From assembly GCF_001555965.1 (NCBI RefSeq), contig NZ_LSHX01000055.1, positions 50,193 to 114,192 of the forward strand: a DNA stretch of 64,000 bases, read 5' to 3'. The notes beneath the pieces are model-generated. The model searched no databases and was not told where the DNA came from. It was given only the letters and a program-made list of their open reading frames with translations. The position numbers were made by a program, and so were the translations under genes. Shown here in pieces: positions 18,187 to 26,999 of this stretch (positions within the stretch are counted from its first letter, which is position 1; the number at the start of each line of letters is the position of its first letter). The stretch comes from Sphingomonas sp. CCH21-G11. Its GTDB lineage: Bacteria; Pseudomonadota; Alphaproteobacteria; Sphingomonadales; Sphingomonadaceae.

Positions 18187-19416
18187 TCACATCGCCACTC
18201 CCAGCGCCTCGGCGACGGTGAAGATATCCTTGTCGCCGCGTCCGCACAGGTTCGCGAGGATGACCTGGTCGGCGCGGATCGTCGGCGCGACCTTGGCGAC
18301 GGCGGCGATGGCGTGGCTCGGTTCGAGCGCCGGGATGATGCCTTCGGTGCGGCAGAGCAGCTGGAACGCATCGAGCGCCTCCGCGTCGGTGATCGAGGTA
18401 TAGTCGACCCGGCCGATATCCTTCAGCCACGCGTGTTCCGGCCCGATGCCGGGATAATCGAGGCCGGCCGAGATCGAATGCGCCTCGGTGATCTGGCCGT
18501 CCTCGTCCTGGAGCAGGTAGGTCTTGTTGCCGTGCAGGATGCCGGGGAAGCCCCCCGCCAGCGACGCGGCGTGTTCCTTGTCGAGCCCATGCCCGGCCGC
18601 CTCGACGCCGAGCATCCTGACGTCCGCGTCGTCGAGAAAGGGGTGGAACAGCCCGATCGCGTTCGATCCGCCACCGATCGCCGCGACCAGCAGATCGGGC
18701 AGGCGGCCGGTGCGGCTGAGCATCTGCGCGCGCGCTTCACGCCCGATCACGCTCTGAAAATCGCGGACGAGCTCGGGATAGGGGTGCGGCCCGGCGGCGG
18801 TGCCGATGATGTAGAAGGTGTCGTGGACATTGGCGACCCAGTCGCGCAGCCCCTCGTTCATCGCGTCCTTGAGCGTCGCCGCGCCGCTCGTCACCGGGCG
18901 GACCTCCGCGCCGAGCAGCTTCATGCGGAACACATTGGGCTGCTGCCGCTCGATGTCGCGTGCGCCCATGTAGATGACGCAGGGCAGGCCGAAGCGCGCG
19001 CAGACCGTGGCGGTTGCGACGCCATGCTGGCCGGCACCCGTCTCCGCGATGATCCGCGTCTTGCCCATGCGGCGCGCGAGCAGGATCTGGCCGATGCAGT
19101 TGTTGATCTTGTGCGCGCCGGTGTGGTTGAGCTCGTCGCGCTTGAACCAGATTTCCGCGCCCATGCCGTCGGGGGCGCCCGCGCGCAGCGCCTCGGTCAG
19201 CCGCGGCGCATAATAAAGCGGGCTCGGGCGGCCGACATAATGTTCGAGCAGGTCGTCGAACTCGGCGGCAAAGGCGGGATCGGCCTGCGCCGCGCGATAT
19301 TCGCGCTCCAGGTCGAGGATCAGCGGCATCAGCGTTTCGGCGACATAGCGGCCGCCATAATCGCCGAAATGCCCGCGCTCGTCGGGTTGGGCCCGGAAAC
19401 TGTTGGGTGCGTTCAT
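18187..19416 (-). CDS. trpB: tryptophan synthase beta subunit
   Basis: A 409-residue PLP enzyme that joins indole and serine. The PLP lysine is Lys103 in [13 protein letters not shown]. The glycine-rich phosphate loop is seen in [16 protein letters not shown]. An in-frame ATG at 19449 would add 11 residues; [20 protein letters not shown] at 19416 fits the family start better. It follows trpF by 49 nt in the same operon. No trp leader or attenuator was seen upstream of trpF. Confidence 0.97.
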   Translation of the reverse strand: MNAPNSFRAQPDERGHFGDYGGRYVAETLMPLILDLEREYRAAQADPAFAAEFDDLLEHYVGRPSPLYYAPRLTEALRAGAPDGMGAEIWFKRDELNHTGAHKINNCIGQILLARRMGKTRIIAETGAGQHGVATATVCARFGLPCVIYMGARDIERQQPNVFRMKLLGAEVRPVTSGAATLKDAMNEGLRDWVANVHDTFYIIGTAAGPHPYPELVRDFQSVIGREARAQMLSRTGRLPDLLVAAIGGGSNAIGLFHPFLDDADVRMLGVEAAGHGLDKEHAASLAGGFPGILHGNKTYLLQDEDGQITEAHSISAGLDYPGIGPEHAWLKDIGRVDYTSITDAEALDAFQLLCRTEGIIPALEPSHAIAAVAKVAPTIRADQVILANLCGRGDKDIFTVAEALGVAM

Positions 19417-19465
19417 GATGCGGGTGCGTTTAGCACCTGCGAGCCCCAAGTCGATACGGCATCGC

Positions 19466-20101
19466 CTATCCGTGCACCGCCTTCAGGAACGCGGCGATCT
19501 TCGCCGGGTCCTTCGTGCCCGGTGCGCGCTCGACGCCGGACGACACATCGACCAGGGTCGCGCCGGTTCGCCGGATTGCTTCGGCGACATTGCCCGCGTC
19601 GAGCCCGCCCGACAGCGCCCAGGGCAGCGGGTGCCGGAACCCGTCGAGCAGCGCCCAGTCGAAGCGCACGCCCATGCCGCCGGGCAGCGTCGCGCCCTCC
19701 GGCGTCTTGGCGTCATAAAGGATGCGGTCGGCCGCGCCCGCGAAATCGCGCACCTGGTCGAGATCGCGCGCGGTCTTGATCGCCACCGCCGCCCAGGTCT
19801 CAAGCCGGGTGCGCGCGCCGATCGCGGCGACGCGTCCGGGCGCGGTCTTGTGAAGCTGCAAGGCATCGAGCCTGCCCGCCGCGACCGCCGCGTCGATCAG
19901 GGTGTCGTCGGGATCGACGAAGACGCCGACCCGCGCGACCCGATCGGGCACGCGCGCCGCGAGCGCCATCGCCTGTTCGAGGGCGAGGTTGCGCGGGCTT
20001 GGCGCGAAGAAGACGAACCCGACATGGCTCGCGCCGCCGCCGATCGCGGCATCGAGCGTGTCGGCGGTCGACAGGCCGCAAATCTTGACCGTGGCGGGCA
20101 T
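19466..20101 (-). CDS. trpF: phosphoribosylanthranilate isomerase
   Basis: A 211-residue TIM-barrel enzyme of tryptophan synthesis. It starts with [16 protein letters not shown], carrying the catalytic-type Cys near residue 8, and later shows GVFVDPDD with the acid and [15 protein letters not shown] with the phosphate site. As a separate protein (not fused to TrpC) it matches alphaproteobacterial practice. It heads the trpF-B-A-accD-folC run; glpK ends 58 nt upstream on the same strand. Confidence 0.95.
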   Translation of the reverse strand: MPATVKICGLSTADTLDAAIGGGASHVGFVFFAPSPRNLALEQAMALAARVPDRVARVGVFVDPDDTLIDAAVAAGRLDALQLHKTAPGRVAAIGARTRLETWAAVAIKTARDLDQVRDFAGAADRILYDAKTPEGATLPGGMGVRFDWALLDGFRHPLPWALSGGLDAGNVAEAIRRTGATLVDVSSGVERAPGTKDPAKIAAFLKAVHG

Positions 20102-20159
20102 CGCGCCGCCATAGAAGCCTCGGCGGCGCGCGCAAGCCCCGGCAGTCAGGCGCCGGTGG

Positions 20160-21632
20160 TCAGGCGGGCGCCAGCACCTGCTTCACTGCGTGCGCCCAGC
20201 CCGCCAGCCGGCGCGCGCGCAGGTCCGGGTCGATCGACGGGGTGAATTCGCGCACCGGTCCGCGCATCGCCGCCGCCGCCTCCAGCGAGGCGAAGCGGCC
20301 GCAGCCCAGCCCGGCAAGCATGGCGGCACCCATCGCGGTGGTCTCCGCAAAATCCGGGCGCTCGACCGTCACGTCGAGCATGTCGGCCAGGTCCTGGGCC
20401 ATCCAGTCGTTGGCGACCATGCCGCCGTCGATGCGCAGCCGCGCCCAGTCGGCACCATCGGCGGCGAAGGCGGTCTTAAGGTCATGCGCCTGGTGCGCCA
20501 TCGCCTCCAGCGCGGCGCGGACGATGTGCGCGCGGGTACTGGAAAAGCTGAGGCCGGAAATCGCTGCGCGGGCGTCGGGTTGCCACCACGGCGCGCCGAT
20601 GCCGCTCAGCGCCGGGACCAGATAGACGCCGCCATTGTCGGCGACGCTGCGGGCCAGATCCTCGGTTTCCTGGGCGGTTCCGATCAGGCCGACCTGGTCG
20701 CGCAGCCATTTGATCAGGCTGCCGGCGACGAACACCGACCCTTCGATCGCATAGGCGCGCCGACCGTCGATCTGCCACGCCAGCGTCGCCAGCAGCCGGT
20801 GGCGCGACACCGGCGGCGTCGCGCCGGTATGGGTCAGCACGAATGCGCCCGTGCCGAACGTCGCCTTGGTCTCGCCGGGATTGAGGCACGCCTGGCCGAT
20901 CGACGCGGCCTGCTGGTCGCCGGCCATGCCGGTGATCGGGATGGGATGGCCGAACAGGGTCGTCTCGCCGAACGATCCGGCGCAATCGACGATCGCGGGC
21001 AACGCCGCGCGCGGCGCGCCGAACAGCTCGATCAGCCCGTCGTCCCAGCTGCCGCTGCCCAGCGCCATCAGCAAGGTGCGCGATGCGTTGGTCGCATCGG
21101 TGACATGCACCCCGCCGGTCAGTTTCCACACGAGCCAGCTTTCGACGGTACCGATTGCCAGCCGGTCGGCTTGCGCCGCCGCGGCGACCTCGGGCCAGTT
21201 CGCCATCGCCCAGGCGACCTTGCTGCCCGAAAAATAGGGATCGAGCCGGAGCCCCGTGCGCGCCTGCACCCCGGGTTCCTCGCCCGCGTCGCGCCATGCG
21301 GCGCAAAGATCTGCGGTGCGGCGGTCCTGCCACACGATCGCCGGGGCGAGCGGCTCGCCCGTTGCCCGGTCCCAGAACACGACGGTTTCGCGCTGGTTGG
21401 TGATGCCGATCGCGGCGATCCGGTCGGCGCCGCCGGCACGCGCGACCATCGCGTGTGCGCACGCCAGCGATTCGCGCCAGATTTCGCCGGCGTCATGTTC
21501 GACCCAGCCGGGACGCGGGTAATGCTGCGTGATCGGCCGGCCTTCGTGGGCGACATGGCCGCGGTCGGGGTCGAACAGCATCGCGCGGGTGGAGGTGGTG
21601 CCCGCGTCGAGCACCAGGATCAGCTTTTCCAT
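20160..21632 (-). CDS. glpK: glycerol kinase
   Basis: A 490-residue FGGY-family kinase that phosphorylates glycerol to glycerol 3-phosphate. Family marks are LVLDAGTTSTRAMLFD near the N-terminus, NQRETVVFWDRATGEPLAPA, and a C-terminal LRIDGGMVANDWMAQDLADM. Length is usual. There is no glycerol facilitator or glpD next to it, so uptake genes must be elsewhere. Same strand as the trp operon, 58 nt upstream of trpF; cotranscription is possible but functionally unrelated. Confidence 0.95.
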   Translation of the reverse strand: MEKLILVLDAGTTSTRAMLFDPDRGHVAHEGRPITQHYPRPGWVEHDAGEIWRESLACAHAMVARAGGADRIAAIGITNQRETVVFWDRATGEPLAPAIVWQDRRTADLCAAWRDAGEEPGVQARTGLRLDPYFSGSKVAWAMANWPEVAAAAQADRLAIGTVESWLVWKLTGGVHVTDATNASRTLLMALGSGSWDDGLIELFGAPRAALPAIVDCAGSFGETTLFGHPIPITGMAGDQQAASIGQACLNPGETKATFGTGAFVLTHTGATPPVSRHRLLATLAWQIDGRRAYAIEGSVFVAGSLIKWLRDQVGLIGTAQETEDLARSVADNGGVYLVPALSGIGAPWWQPDARAAISGLSFSSTRAHIVRAALEAMAHQAHDLKTAFAADGADWARLRIDGGMVANDWMAQDLADMLDVTVERPDFAETTAMGAAMLAGLGCGRFASLEAAAAMRGPVREFTPSIDPDLRARRLAGWAHAVKQVLAPA

Positions 21633-21702
21633 CGCATCAGCATAGGCCGGACGACCGGCGGGGGGAATTCCCCTTGCCCGCTGGCTGTTCTACACAGGCA
21701 GC

Positions 21703-22926
21703 ATGAACCAGCACAACGTCACCGGGCCGGGCGAGCATGATCCCGAACGCCTGACCGGCGATACCCATCATGACGAGGAACTGCGCCGCGACCGCCTGCT
21801 CGCCGGGCTGACCCTGATCGCGGGCGTCGGACTGGTGCTCGCGCTGCCCTTCGCGCTCCAGGCCGGATACCGCTTCTTCCTGCCGCTGACCGCGGCGATC
21901 GTCGTCGCGATCGCGCTGGTGCCGTTGCTGGAATGGCTGGAACGGCGGCGGCTGCCGTCGCCGCTTGCGGCGTTCCTGTGCGTATTCGTGTTCCTGGCGA
22001 TCGCCAACATCGCGCTCGCGTCGATCGTCGTGCCGGCGTGGAGCTGGGTCCAGGTGCTGCCCGAGCGGATCGCCCGCATCCAGACGAACATCGCCCCGCT
22101 CATCGATTTCTATTCGAGCTTCGAGAAGTTCGTGAACCGCCTGATCAGCGAGGTGGCGAGCGCGCCCGCCCGCCGCAACGAAGCCGTCGTGGAGCCGCCC
22201 CGTTCGCTGCTCGACCTGGTCGGGACGTCGGCCCCGTCGGCGCTCATCGAAATGTTCTTCGTCATCCTGGTCATCTACTTCTTCCTGTCGGGGTGGACGC
22301 GGCTGCGCCAGTCGGCGATCACCAGCCGGTCGAGCTTTGGCGGGGCGCTGGCGACGGCGCGGGTGATCCAGGACGTCGTCGACGACACGTCGGCCTATCT
22401 GGGCACGATCACGCTGATCAACCTGTCGCTCGGCCTGGTCGTCGCGGGCGGCGTCTATCTGATCGGGATGCCGACGCCGCTGATGTGGGGCGGGATCGTC
22501 GCGCTGCTCAACTACATCCCCTATTTCGGGCCGATCCTGGCGGCGGCGCTGCTGGCGCTGGGCGGCCTGATGACCTTCGACCAGCTGTGGTGGGCGCTGA
22601 TGCCGGCCTTCATCATGATTGCCGCGCATCTGGTCGAGGCGAACCTGTTCACGCCGCTGGTCATCGGTCACCGGCTGACGATCAATCCGCTGTCGATCCT
22701 GATCGCGCTCAGCTTCTGGGGCTGGGTATGGGGAACGGCCGGCGCGCTGCTCGCGGTGCCGCTGCTGATCATCTTTCAGCGGGTGCTGCGCGCGGCAGGA
22801 CGTCCCGATATCGCGGGCTTCCTGTTCGAGCATGGGACGCTGGTGAACGAGCCGCCGCGCGAGCATGCGCCGAAGCGCGAAACATCGCCCGCCGGGGGTG
22901 TTGACAGCCCCGAGGCCGTCCTCTAG
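21703..22926 (+). CDS. AI-2E/PerM family permease
   Basis: A 407-residue membrane protein with seven or eight hydrophobic helices. It has the layout of the PerM/TqsA family: two early helices (LIAGVGLVLALPFAL and FFLPLTAAIVVAIALVPLL), a long hydrophilic middle, and a conserved end (LLNYIPYFGPILAAALLALG, then LSFWGWVWGTAGALLAVPLL). Family members have been linked to autoinducer export, sodium-proton exchange and cold or osmotic stress, so the substrate is uncertain. Its last codons contain the -35 box of the downstream tRNA gene. Confidence 0.88.
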   Translation: MNQHNVTGPGEHDPERLTGDTHHDEELRRDRLLAGLTLIAGVGLVLALPFALQAGYRFFLPLTAAIVVAIALVPLLEWLERRRLPSPLAAFLCVFVFLAIANIALASIVVPAWSWVQVLPERIARIQTNIAPLIDFYSSFEKFVNRLISEVASAPARRNEAVVEPPRSLLDLVGTSAPSALIEMFFVILVIYFFLSGWTRLRQSAITSRSSFGGALATARVIQDVVDDTSAYLGTITLINLSLGLVVAGGVYLIGMPTPLMWGGIVALLNYIPYFGPILAAALLALGGLMTFDQLWWALMPAFIMIAAHLVEANLFTPLVIGHRLTINPLSILIALSFWGWVWGTAGALLAVPLLIIFQRVLRAAGRPDIAGFLFEHGTLVNEPPREHAPKRETSPAGGVDSPEAVL

Positions 22927-22929
22927 GTG
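22901..22929 (+). promoter_or_regulatory. likely tRNA-Asp promoter
   Basis: A perfect -35 TTGACA at 22901-22906 is followed, after a 17-nt spacer, by a weak -10 TAGGTG at 22924-22929. Transcription would start near 22936, about 14 nt before the tRNA. The -35 box lies inside the last codons of the permease gene and the -10 overlaps its TAG stop. Confidence 0.5.
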
Positions 22930-22949
22930 CCGCGCTCTCGCAAGGATAT

Positions 22950-23026
<77 letters not shown>

Positions 23027-23078
23027 TTGCCCGCGCAGCGCCGCGCGTTCGGCCGCGCCGAAATTTCTCGAAAATCGT

Positions 23079-23104
23079 TGAACTTAACCCGGACACGGGG
23101 CGTT
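23079..23104 (+). promoter_or_regulatory. EcfG-like general stress response promoter
   Basis: TGAAC (23079-23083), a 17-nt spacer and CGTT (23101-23104) closely match the alphaproteobacterial EcfG sigma-factor promoter, GGAAC-N16/17-CGTT, with one mismatch in the -35. It is 51 nt upstream of the PRC-barrel gene start, a gene type often found in stress regulons. The match is short, so some chance remains that it is accidental. Confidence 0.5.
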
Positions 23105-23154
23105 CCCTTCCTGTCGCCGCCGCCAAGGAGCGGCGACCAGTATGGAGGGTAACC

Positions 23155-23511
23155 ATGGACATCGACTCACGCGAAACCATTGATCTGATCGCTTCGGACA
23201 AGGTCGAGGGCACGGCGGTCTACGGCGCCGACGGCGACCGGCTCGGCACGATCGAGCGGTTCATGGTCGGCAAGATGTCGGGCCAGGTCGAATATGCGGT
23301 CATGTCGTTCGGCGGCCTGTTCGGCATGGGCCACAGCCACTATCCGCTGCCGTGGCAGACACTGACTTATGACACCGACAAGGGCGGCTATGTCGTCAGC
23401 CTGACCAAGGAGCAGCTGGAGAACGCACCGCGCTACGATCAGGACGAGCCGACCTATGATCGCGCCTATGGCGAGCAGGTCCATGGGTATTATGGCCTGA
23501 ACTACGCCTGA
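23155..23511 (+). CDS. PRC-barrel domain protein
   Basis: A 118-residue soluble protein. One PRC-barrel domain covers roughly residues 10-80 (IASDKVEGTAVYGADGDRLG and then VEYAVMSFGGLFGMGHSHYP). A Tyr- and Asp-rich tail follows. A GGAGGGTAA ribosome-binding site precedes the ATG. PRC-barrel domains bind RNA or proteins in some settings (RimM, photosynthetic reaction centre); small free-standing ones in sphingomonads and rhizobia are commonly stress-induced. An EcfG-like promoter upstream fits that. The precise job is unknown. Confidence 0.88.
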   Translation: MDIDSRETIDLIASDKVEGTAVYGADGDRLGTIERFMVGKMSGQVEYAVMSFGGLFGMGHSHYPLPWQTLTYDTDKGGYVVSLTKEQLENAPRYDQDEPTYDRAYGEQVHGYYGLNYA

Positions 23512-23533
23512 TCATCCAGAAACGGGCTCCGGC

Positions 23534-23555
23534 GCCGCCGTCATATGACGGCGGC
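23534..23555. terminator. 22-bp perfect palindrome between convergent genes
   Basis: GCCGCCGTCA followed by TATGACGGCGGC reads identically on both strands. It lies 23 nt after the PRC-barrel stop and overlaps the last codons and stop of the UbiB-like gene. As RNA it would form a GC-rich hairpin in either direction. There is no clear T-tract, so a bidirectional terminator is an inference. Confidence 0.45.
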
Positions 23556-24905
23556 TGCCGGCGTCGGCAGTTGCACGTCTGCGGGCAGATAGCGCTCGAA
23601 CAGCGTGCGCACGTTCACCCGCGCGCGCAGTCGGGTAGCCAGCAGATACATGCCGCCGATCTTGCGCTGGATGAACAGCGTGTCGACCGGGGGCAGGAAC
23701 CACTGGCTGCGATCGGCCGCCAGTTCGACGCCCTCCGCTCGCATCTCCGCAAGCATGTCGCGCGCGCCGAAATCGAACATCGCGTCGCCACGCAGTGGCG
23801 CAAGGCCGCGATCCAGCATCGCAATCACCTTTTCCTGCCGCCAGCGCGGCGCGTCCGCATTGATGAAGCCCGCCGCCGCCGCAACCTCGCGCGCGCGGTC
23901 CAGATCGCCGTCGAGTGCGGCGTTCAGCAGGCGCGCATACCCCGCCGCGGTTTCCGGCGCGATTTCGCGCGCGGCCCCGAAATCGAGCAGCGCGATCCGC
24001 CTGGTCGCGGGGTCGTAGAGATAGTTGGCGAAATTCGGATCGGTCTGCATCAGCCCGAATTCAAACAGCTCGCGCAGCACCAGTTCGAGCAGCAGCGTGA
24101 CGACGCGGTCGCGCTCGGCTTGCGGCGCATCGACGAGCGACTCGACCGGAACGCCCGTCACGAAATCCATGGCGAGGATGGTCGGGCGGGTAAGGTCGGC
24201 GTGCGAGTCGGGCACGACGAATTCCGGCCGATCGGCGAGCAAGGTCTTGAACCGCGCCAGATAAGCGCCCTCGCGCGCATAATCGGCTTCGTCGTGCAGC
24301 TGCCGCTTCGCCTCCGCCAGCAGGGGCGCGACGTCGATCTTTTTGGGGACGAGGCCCGATACGCGGAGCAGCGCGGTGACGTTGTCGACATCGCTGTCGA
24401 TGCTGCGGGCGACGCCCGGATACTGGATCTTGATCGCCAGATCGCGGCCGTCGCGCGTGCGCGCACGGTGCACCTGGCCGATCGACGCGGCGGCGATCGG
24501 GCGCTGACCGAACTCGGCGAACTGCCGGCGCCAGTCGCGGCCCCATGCCTGGCCGAGGACCGTGTTGAGCTGACCCGGCGGCATGTGATCGGCGTCGGCG
24601 CGCAGCCGGGCGAGGATGTCGGTCAACTCGCGCGGCAGCAGCTCGCCCGCATCCATCGACAGCAACTGCCCCATCTTCATCGCCGCGCCGCGCAGCTGCG
24701 CGAGCTGCGCCGTCACCCGCATCGCATTGGCAGGGGTCAGCAACAGGTCGCCGACGTTCGGCCGCTTGCCGGCGGCGAATTGTCGCGCCCCGTCGACCAG
24801 CATGCCGCCGGCCACGCCCGAGGCAAGGCCGCCGAACCTGGCCAATCGCGCGAACCGTCCGGTGGGCACTGCGGTGCCGTGCCGGCGATCGGGGGGAAGG
24901 GCCAT
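23541..24905 (-). CDS. ABC1/UbiB (AarF) family atypical kinase
   Basis: A 454-residue protein kinase-like ATPase. It shows the family-specific KxGQ motif (MKMGQLLSMD), the Ala-rich loop AAASIGQVHRART in place of a glycine loop, the ATP lysine in LAIKIQYPGV, and the metal-binding pair DPNFANYLY and LLDFGAARE. Family members (UbiB, COQ8) support ubiquinone synthesis by extracting or moving lipid intermediates. No C-terminal membrane helices of the UbiB type are evident, so this is more likely a soluble AarF paralogue. It is convergent with the PRC-barrel gene. Confidence 0.88.
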   Translation of the reverse strand: MALPPDRRHGTAVPTGRFARLARFGGLASGVAGGMLVDGARQFAAGKRPNVGDLLLTPANAMRVTAQLAQLRGAAMKMGQLLSMDAGELLPRELTDILARLRADADHMPPGQLNTVLGQAWGRDWRRQFAEFGQRPIAAASIGQVHRARTRDGRDLAIKIQYPGVARSIDSDVDNVTALLRVSGLVPKKIDVAPLLAEAKRQLHDEADYAREGAYLARFKTLLADRPEFVVPDSHADLTRPTILAMDFVTGVPVESLVDAPQAERDRVVTLLLELVLRELFEFGLMQTDPNFANYLYDPATRRIALLDFGAAREIAPETAAGYARLLNAALDGDLDRAREVAAAAGFINADAPRWRQEKVIAMLDRGLAPLRGDAMFDFGARDMLAEMRAEGVELAADRSQWFLPPVDTLFIQRKIGGMYLLATRLRARVNVRTLFERYLPADVQLPTPAAAVI

Positions 24906-25059
24906 TTGGACATGCTCCGGTGAAAGGCTTTATCCCACGCAGGTAAGGCGCGGCGGTCGCGCTTCAATGCGGGCTATGGGGCAGGGGGCGTTCCCGCATT
25001 CGTCAATGGTTCCGGCCTCTGCCGGGGCGACGCGCGCAACCTTCGTCCCAGATCGGGCG

Positions 25060-25266
25060 CTATCGCCAGTGCCCGGTTTCCATCCAGCGCAGCAACGGCT
25101 TCATCGGCGCGATCCAGATCACGCCGGTCACCGCGTAGACCAGCGCCTGCACCGCCCAGTGCAAGCCCCCGATCGTCGCCGAAAAGCTCGCGACGAGGCC
25201 GATCCACACGAAGGCGGCGATCAAAATCGCCAGCATGCCGACGGGCTTGCGCCAATTGGGTTCCAT
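25060..25266 (-). CDS. DUF2842 small membrane protein
   Basis: A 68-residue protein with two hydrophobic helices: VGMLAILIAAFVWIGLVASF and a second from VQALVYAVTGVIWIAPM. The end MKPLLRWMETGHWR is typical of the alphaproteobacterial DUF2842 family. Function is unknown. Its ATG overlaps the stop of the 5-formyl-THF cyclo-ligase gene (TAATG), so the two are likely translated in a coupled way. The following 24906-25059 stretch up to the UbiB-like gene holds only a weak repeat remnant (CCGGCCTCTGCCGGGG). Confidence 0.8.
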   Translation of the reverse strand: MEPNWRKPVGMLAILIAAFVWIGLVASFSATIGGLHWAVQALVYAVTGVIWIAPMKPLLRWMETGHWR

Positions 25267-25823
25267 TACCAGTCTCCGGTCATGAACAGGCCGCGTTCGG
25301 TGATCACGGCGTGCAGCGGCACGTCCCACGGGTCGACCGGCACGGCGGGCACCTCCTGCACCGACCATGCGACGCCGATGCGGAGCGCATCGGGGAAGCG
25401 GGCAAAGGCGCGGTCGTAATAAGCTGCGCCCTGGCCGAGCCGGTTGAACGCATCGTCAAAACCGATCAGCGGCGTCAGGATGATGTCGGGGACGAGCTCG
25501 GTCGCGCTGGCGGCGGGCTGCTTCAGGCGCATCGGCCCGTCGACCAGCGGCTGGCCCGGCGACCAGGCGAGGAAGCGCATCGGCACCGCACGCGAGGCCG
25601 CGACATGCGGAAGCGCGATCGCCGCGCCCAGCATCCGGGCATCGCGCTCGATCCCCGACGGATCGGCTTCGCTGCCGACCGCCCAGTAGCTGGCAACGAC
25701 GGTGCCCGGCGCGATCCGCGCGCGCAGCCATCCCGGCATGACGAAGGCGGCTTCCTTGTCCGTGGCAAAGCCATCGCGGCGCGCGCGCAATTCGGCGCGC
25801 AGGGCGGATTTGTCGGTGTCCAT
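25266..25823 (-). CDS. 5-formyltetrahydrofolate cyclo-ligase
   Basis: About 185 residues from the ATG at 25823; in-frame ATGs at 25829 and 25847 would add 2 or 8 residues. It uses ATP to convert 5-formyl-THF to methenyl-THF. The early basic motif LRAELRARRDG and the C-terminal LGQGAAYYDRAFARFP (family GxGxGYYDR) identify it; here two Gly of that motif are Ala. As in many proteobacteria (ygfA) it lies downstream of a 6S RNA gene and zapA. Confidence 0.92.
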   Translation of the reverse strand: MDTDKSALRAELRARRDGFATDKEAAFVMPGWLRARIAPGTVVASYWAVGSEADPSGIERDARMLGAAIALPHVAASRAVPMRFLAWSPGQPLVDGPMRLKQPAASATELVPDIILTPLIGFDDAFNRLGQGAAYYDRAFARFPDALRIGVAWSVQEVPAVPVDPWDVPLHAVITERGLFMTGDW

Positions 25824-25867
25824 CGTCATTTCTGGGCCTGTCTGCATGTGGACAGATCTCTAAACCT

Positions 25868-26067
25868 GCTCATCGTGGGTAGCCATTGAGCTTGTCGAAA
25901 TGGCCTATCGAAGGACGAGCGCGCGCGTGAGTCCTTCGATACGGGTCCCTTCGACTGCCTGCCAAGGCAGGCGCTCAGGACAGGCTTCGGCTTCGGCAAA
26001 GCCGAAGTTTATCCTGAGCGACGCCGCAGGCGGCCTCGAAGGGCTCAGCCCCTACTCAGGATGAGCG
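25868..26067. repeat. interspersed inverted-repeat element (family B, long copy)
   Basis: Begins with GCTCATCGTGGGTAGCCATT and ends with CTACTCAGGATGAGC, the same terminal sequence as the element at 1843-1956. The interior carries several nested inverted repeats: CTGCCTGCC/GGCAGGC, CTTCGGCTTC/GAAGCCGAAG and GCCTGTCCTGAGC-like blocks on the opposite strand. It sits between the 3' end of the 6S RNA gene and the cyclo-ligase start, so it would be in the shared transcript leader. Confidence 0.8.
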
Positions 26068-26140
26068 GTATGTGACGCGATGGAACATCTTTACGACCAC
26101 CCGTGGGCGATCTGATCGTCGTCCCATCAACTTTCGCAAA

Positions 26141-26318
26141 CGGGGGTGGCGGGGACCACCATGGGTCGGTTGCTGGAATATCCTCTGACGCCGGTAACGT
26201 CAGGTGGGGGCCATGTGCTTCGGACCAGGGTCCGGGCAGGGACAGCTCCCTTGGATGATTTTATCGCCTCAGGGATTTTCGCTAAAGCTCGTACCGGGCA
26301 GTTCCCGCCGTCCCCTAT
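26141..26318 (-). ncRNA. ssrS: 6S RNA
   Basis: Placed between zapA and the 5-formyl-THF cyclo-ligase gene, the classic ssrS position, on their strand. A closing helix of about 13 bp pairs 26297-26309 with 26148-26160 (minus-strand GGCGGGAACTGCC with GGTGGTCCCCGCC, one mismatch, two wobbles), with more G/C pairs outside it. The interior has CCCTGAGGCGAT, like the conserved CCCTGAGCCGAT of enteric 6S RNA, a GGACC-CT-GGTCC hairpin and a CTGACG...CGTCAG hairpin. 6S RNA mimics an open promoter and holds housekeeping RNA polymerase in stationary phase. Exact ends are estimated; the 5' end nearly abuts the zapA stop. Confidence 0.85.
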
Positions 26319-26621
26319 CTAGGAGGTCGGCGCGTCTTCCTCAAGCACCGCCGCGATTGCTTCGAGTCGTTCGGCCAGGCTGGAAAGCAGATGGTCCGCA
26401 ACCCCCGATGGCGGATTGGCCTGGGCATCGGCCAGTTCGTCGGCGATCATCAGCGCGACGAACAGCATCGCCCGCTCGCCGGGCACGCCGCCGGCGACCT
26501 TGATCGCGGCGTCCGAATGGCGATCGAGCAGGGCGGCCAGCCGTTCGAGCCGCGCCTCGTCGCCGGGACGGCACGCGACCTGATGCTGGCGCCCGGCGAC
26601 GGTGAGCAGGACGTGGCTCAT
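26319..26621 (-). CDS. zapA: cell division protein ZapA
   Basis: A 100-residue protein of usual ZapA size. The N-terminal globular part starts VLLTVAGRQHQVACRPGDEA, and a helical dimerisation region with ALMIADELADAQ and a coiled-coil C-terminus follow. ZapA bundles FtsZ filaments at the division ring. Its ATG overlaps the stop of the upstream coiled-coil gene (ATGA). The 6S RNA gene follows directly. Confidence 0.9.
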   Translation of the reverse strand: MSHVLLTVAGRQHQVACRPGDEARLERLAALLDRHSDAAIKVAGGVPGERAMLFVALMIADELADAQANPPSGVADHLLSSLAERLEAIAAVLEEDAPTS

Positions 26622-26833
26622 GCGTCCTCGGTCCCCCGCGCCTCTTGCGCGGCGATCAGCGTGTCGAGCGCGTCGAGCGCGTCGGTCATGCGTGCACGCA
26701 GCAGCTGGTGGCGTCGCGTAAGCGCGGCGGAGGCGGCGACGCGCGCAGCGGACGCCCGCTCGATACGCGCCACGGCGCGTTCGATTCGCGCGAGGGCAGG
26801 GTTGGTCATGTCGTCGGAAGCAAGGTCGGCCAT
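26618..26833 (-). CDS. small coiled-coil protein upstream of zapA
   Basis: 71 residues from the ATG at 26833, or 63 from the ATG at 26809. It is entirely helical, with Ala/Arg-rich heptads (ARIERAVARIERASAARVAA, then LTRRHQLLRARMTDALDAL). It overlaps zapA by 4 nt, so translation is coupled. Genes of this kind precede zapA in many alphaproteobacteria; a partner role in division (by analogy with ZapB) is inference, as no sequence motif shows it. Confidence 0.75.
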   Translation of the reverse strand: MADLASDDMTNPALARIERAVARIERASAARVAASAALTRRHQLLRARMTDALDALDTLIAAQEARGTEDA

Positions 26834-26999
26834 CGCATGACGATTACGCCGCCCGGCACGCACGGGCAAGCGCGGCTGGCCGGTTGACGAAGGCGCGTCG
26901 CCGCCGCAAAGGGGCGGGCCATCAGCATTATGGCCGCGGCCGATCCCGGCACCGTGGCGCGATGGGCCAGGCGATCCGGCTGGCCGAACAAGGAGCAGC

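Noticed and set aside
19417..20160. Trp attenuator or T-box upstream of trpF/trpB
   Set aside because: No Trp-rich leader peptide or anti-terminator hairpins in the short gaps.
26884..26889. TTGACG upstream of tkt as a promoter -35
   Set aside because: No acceptable -10 box at 16-18 nt spacing; the nearest AT-rich hexamer is 36 nt away.
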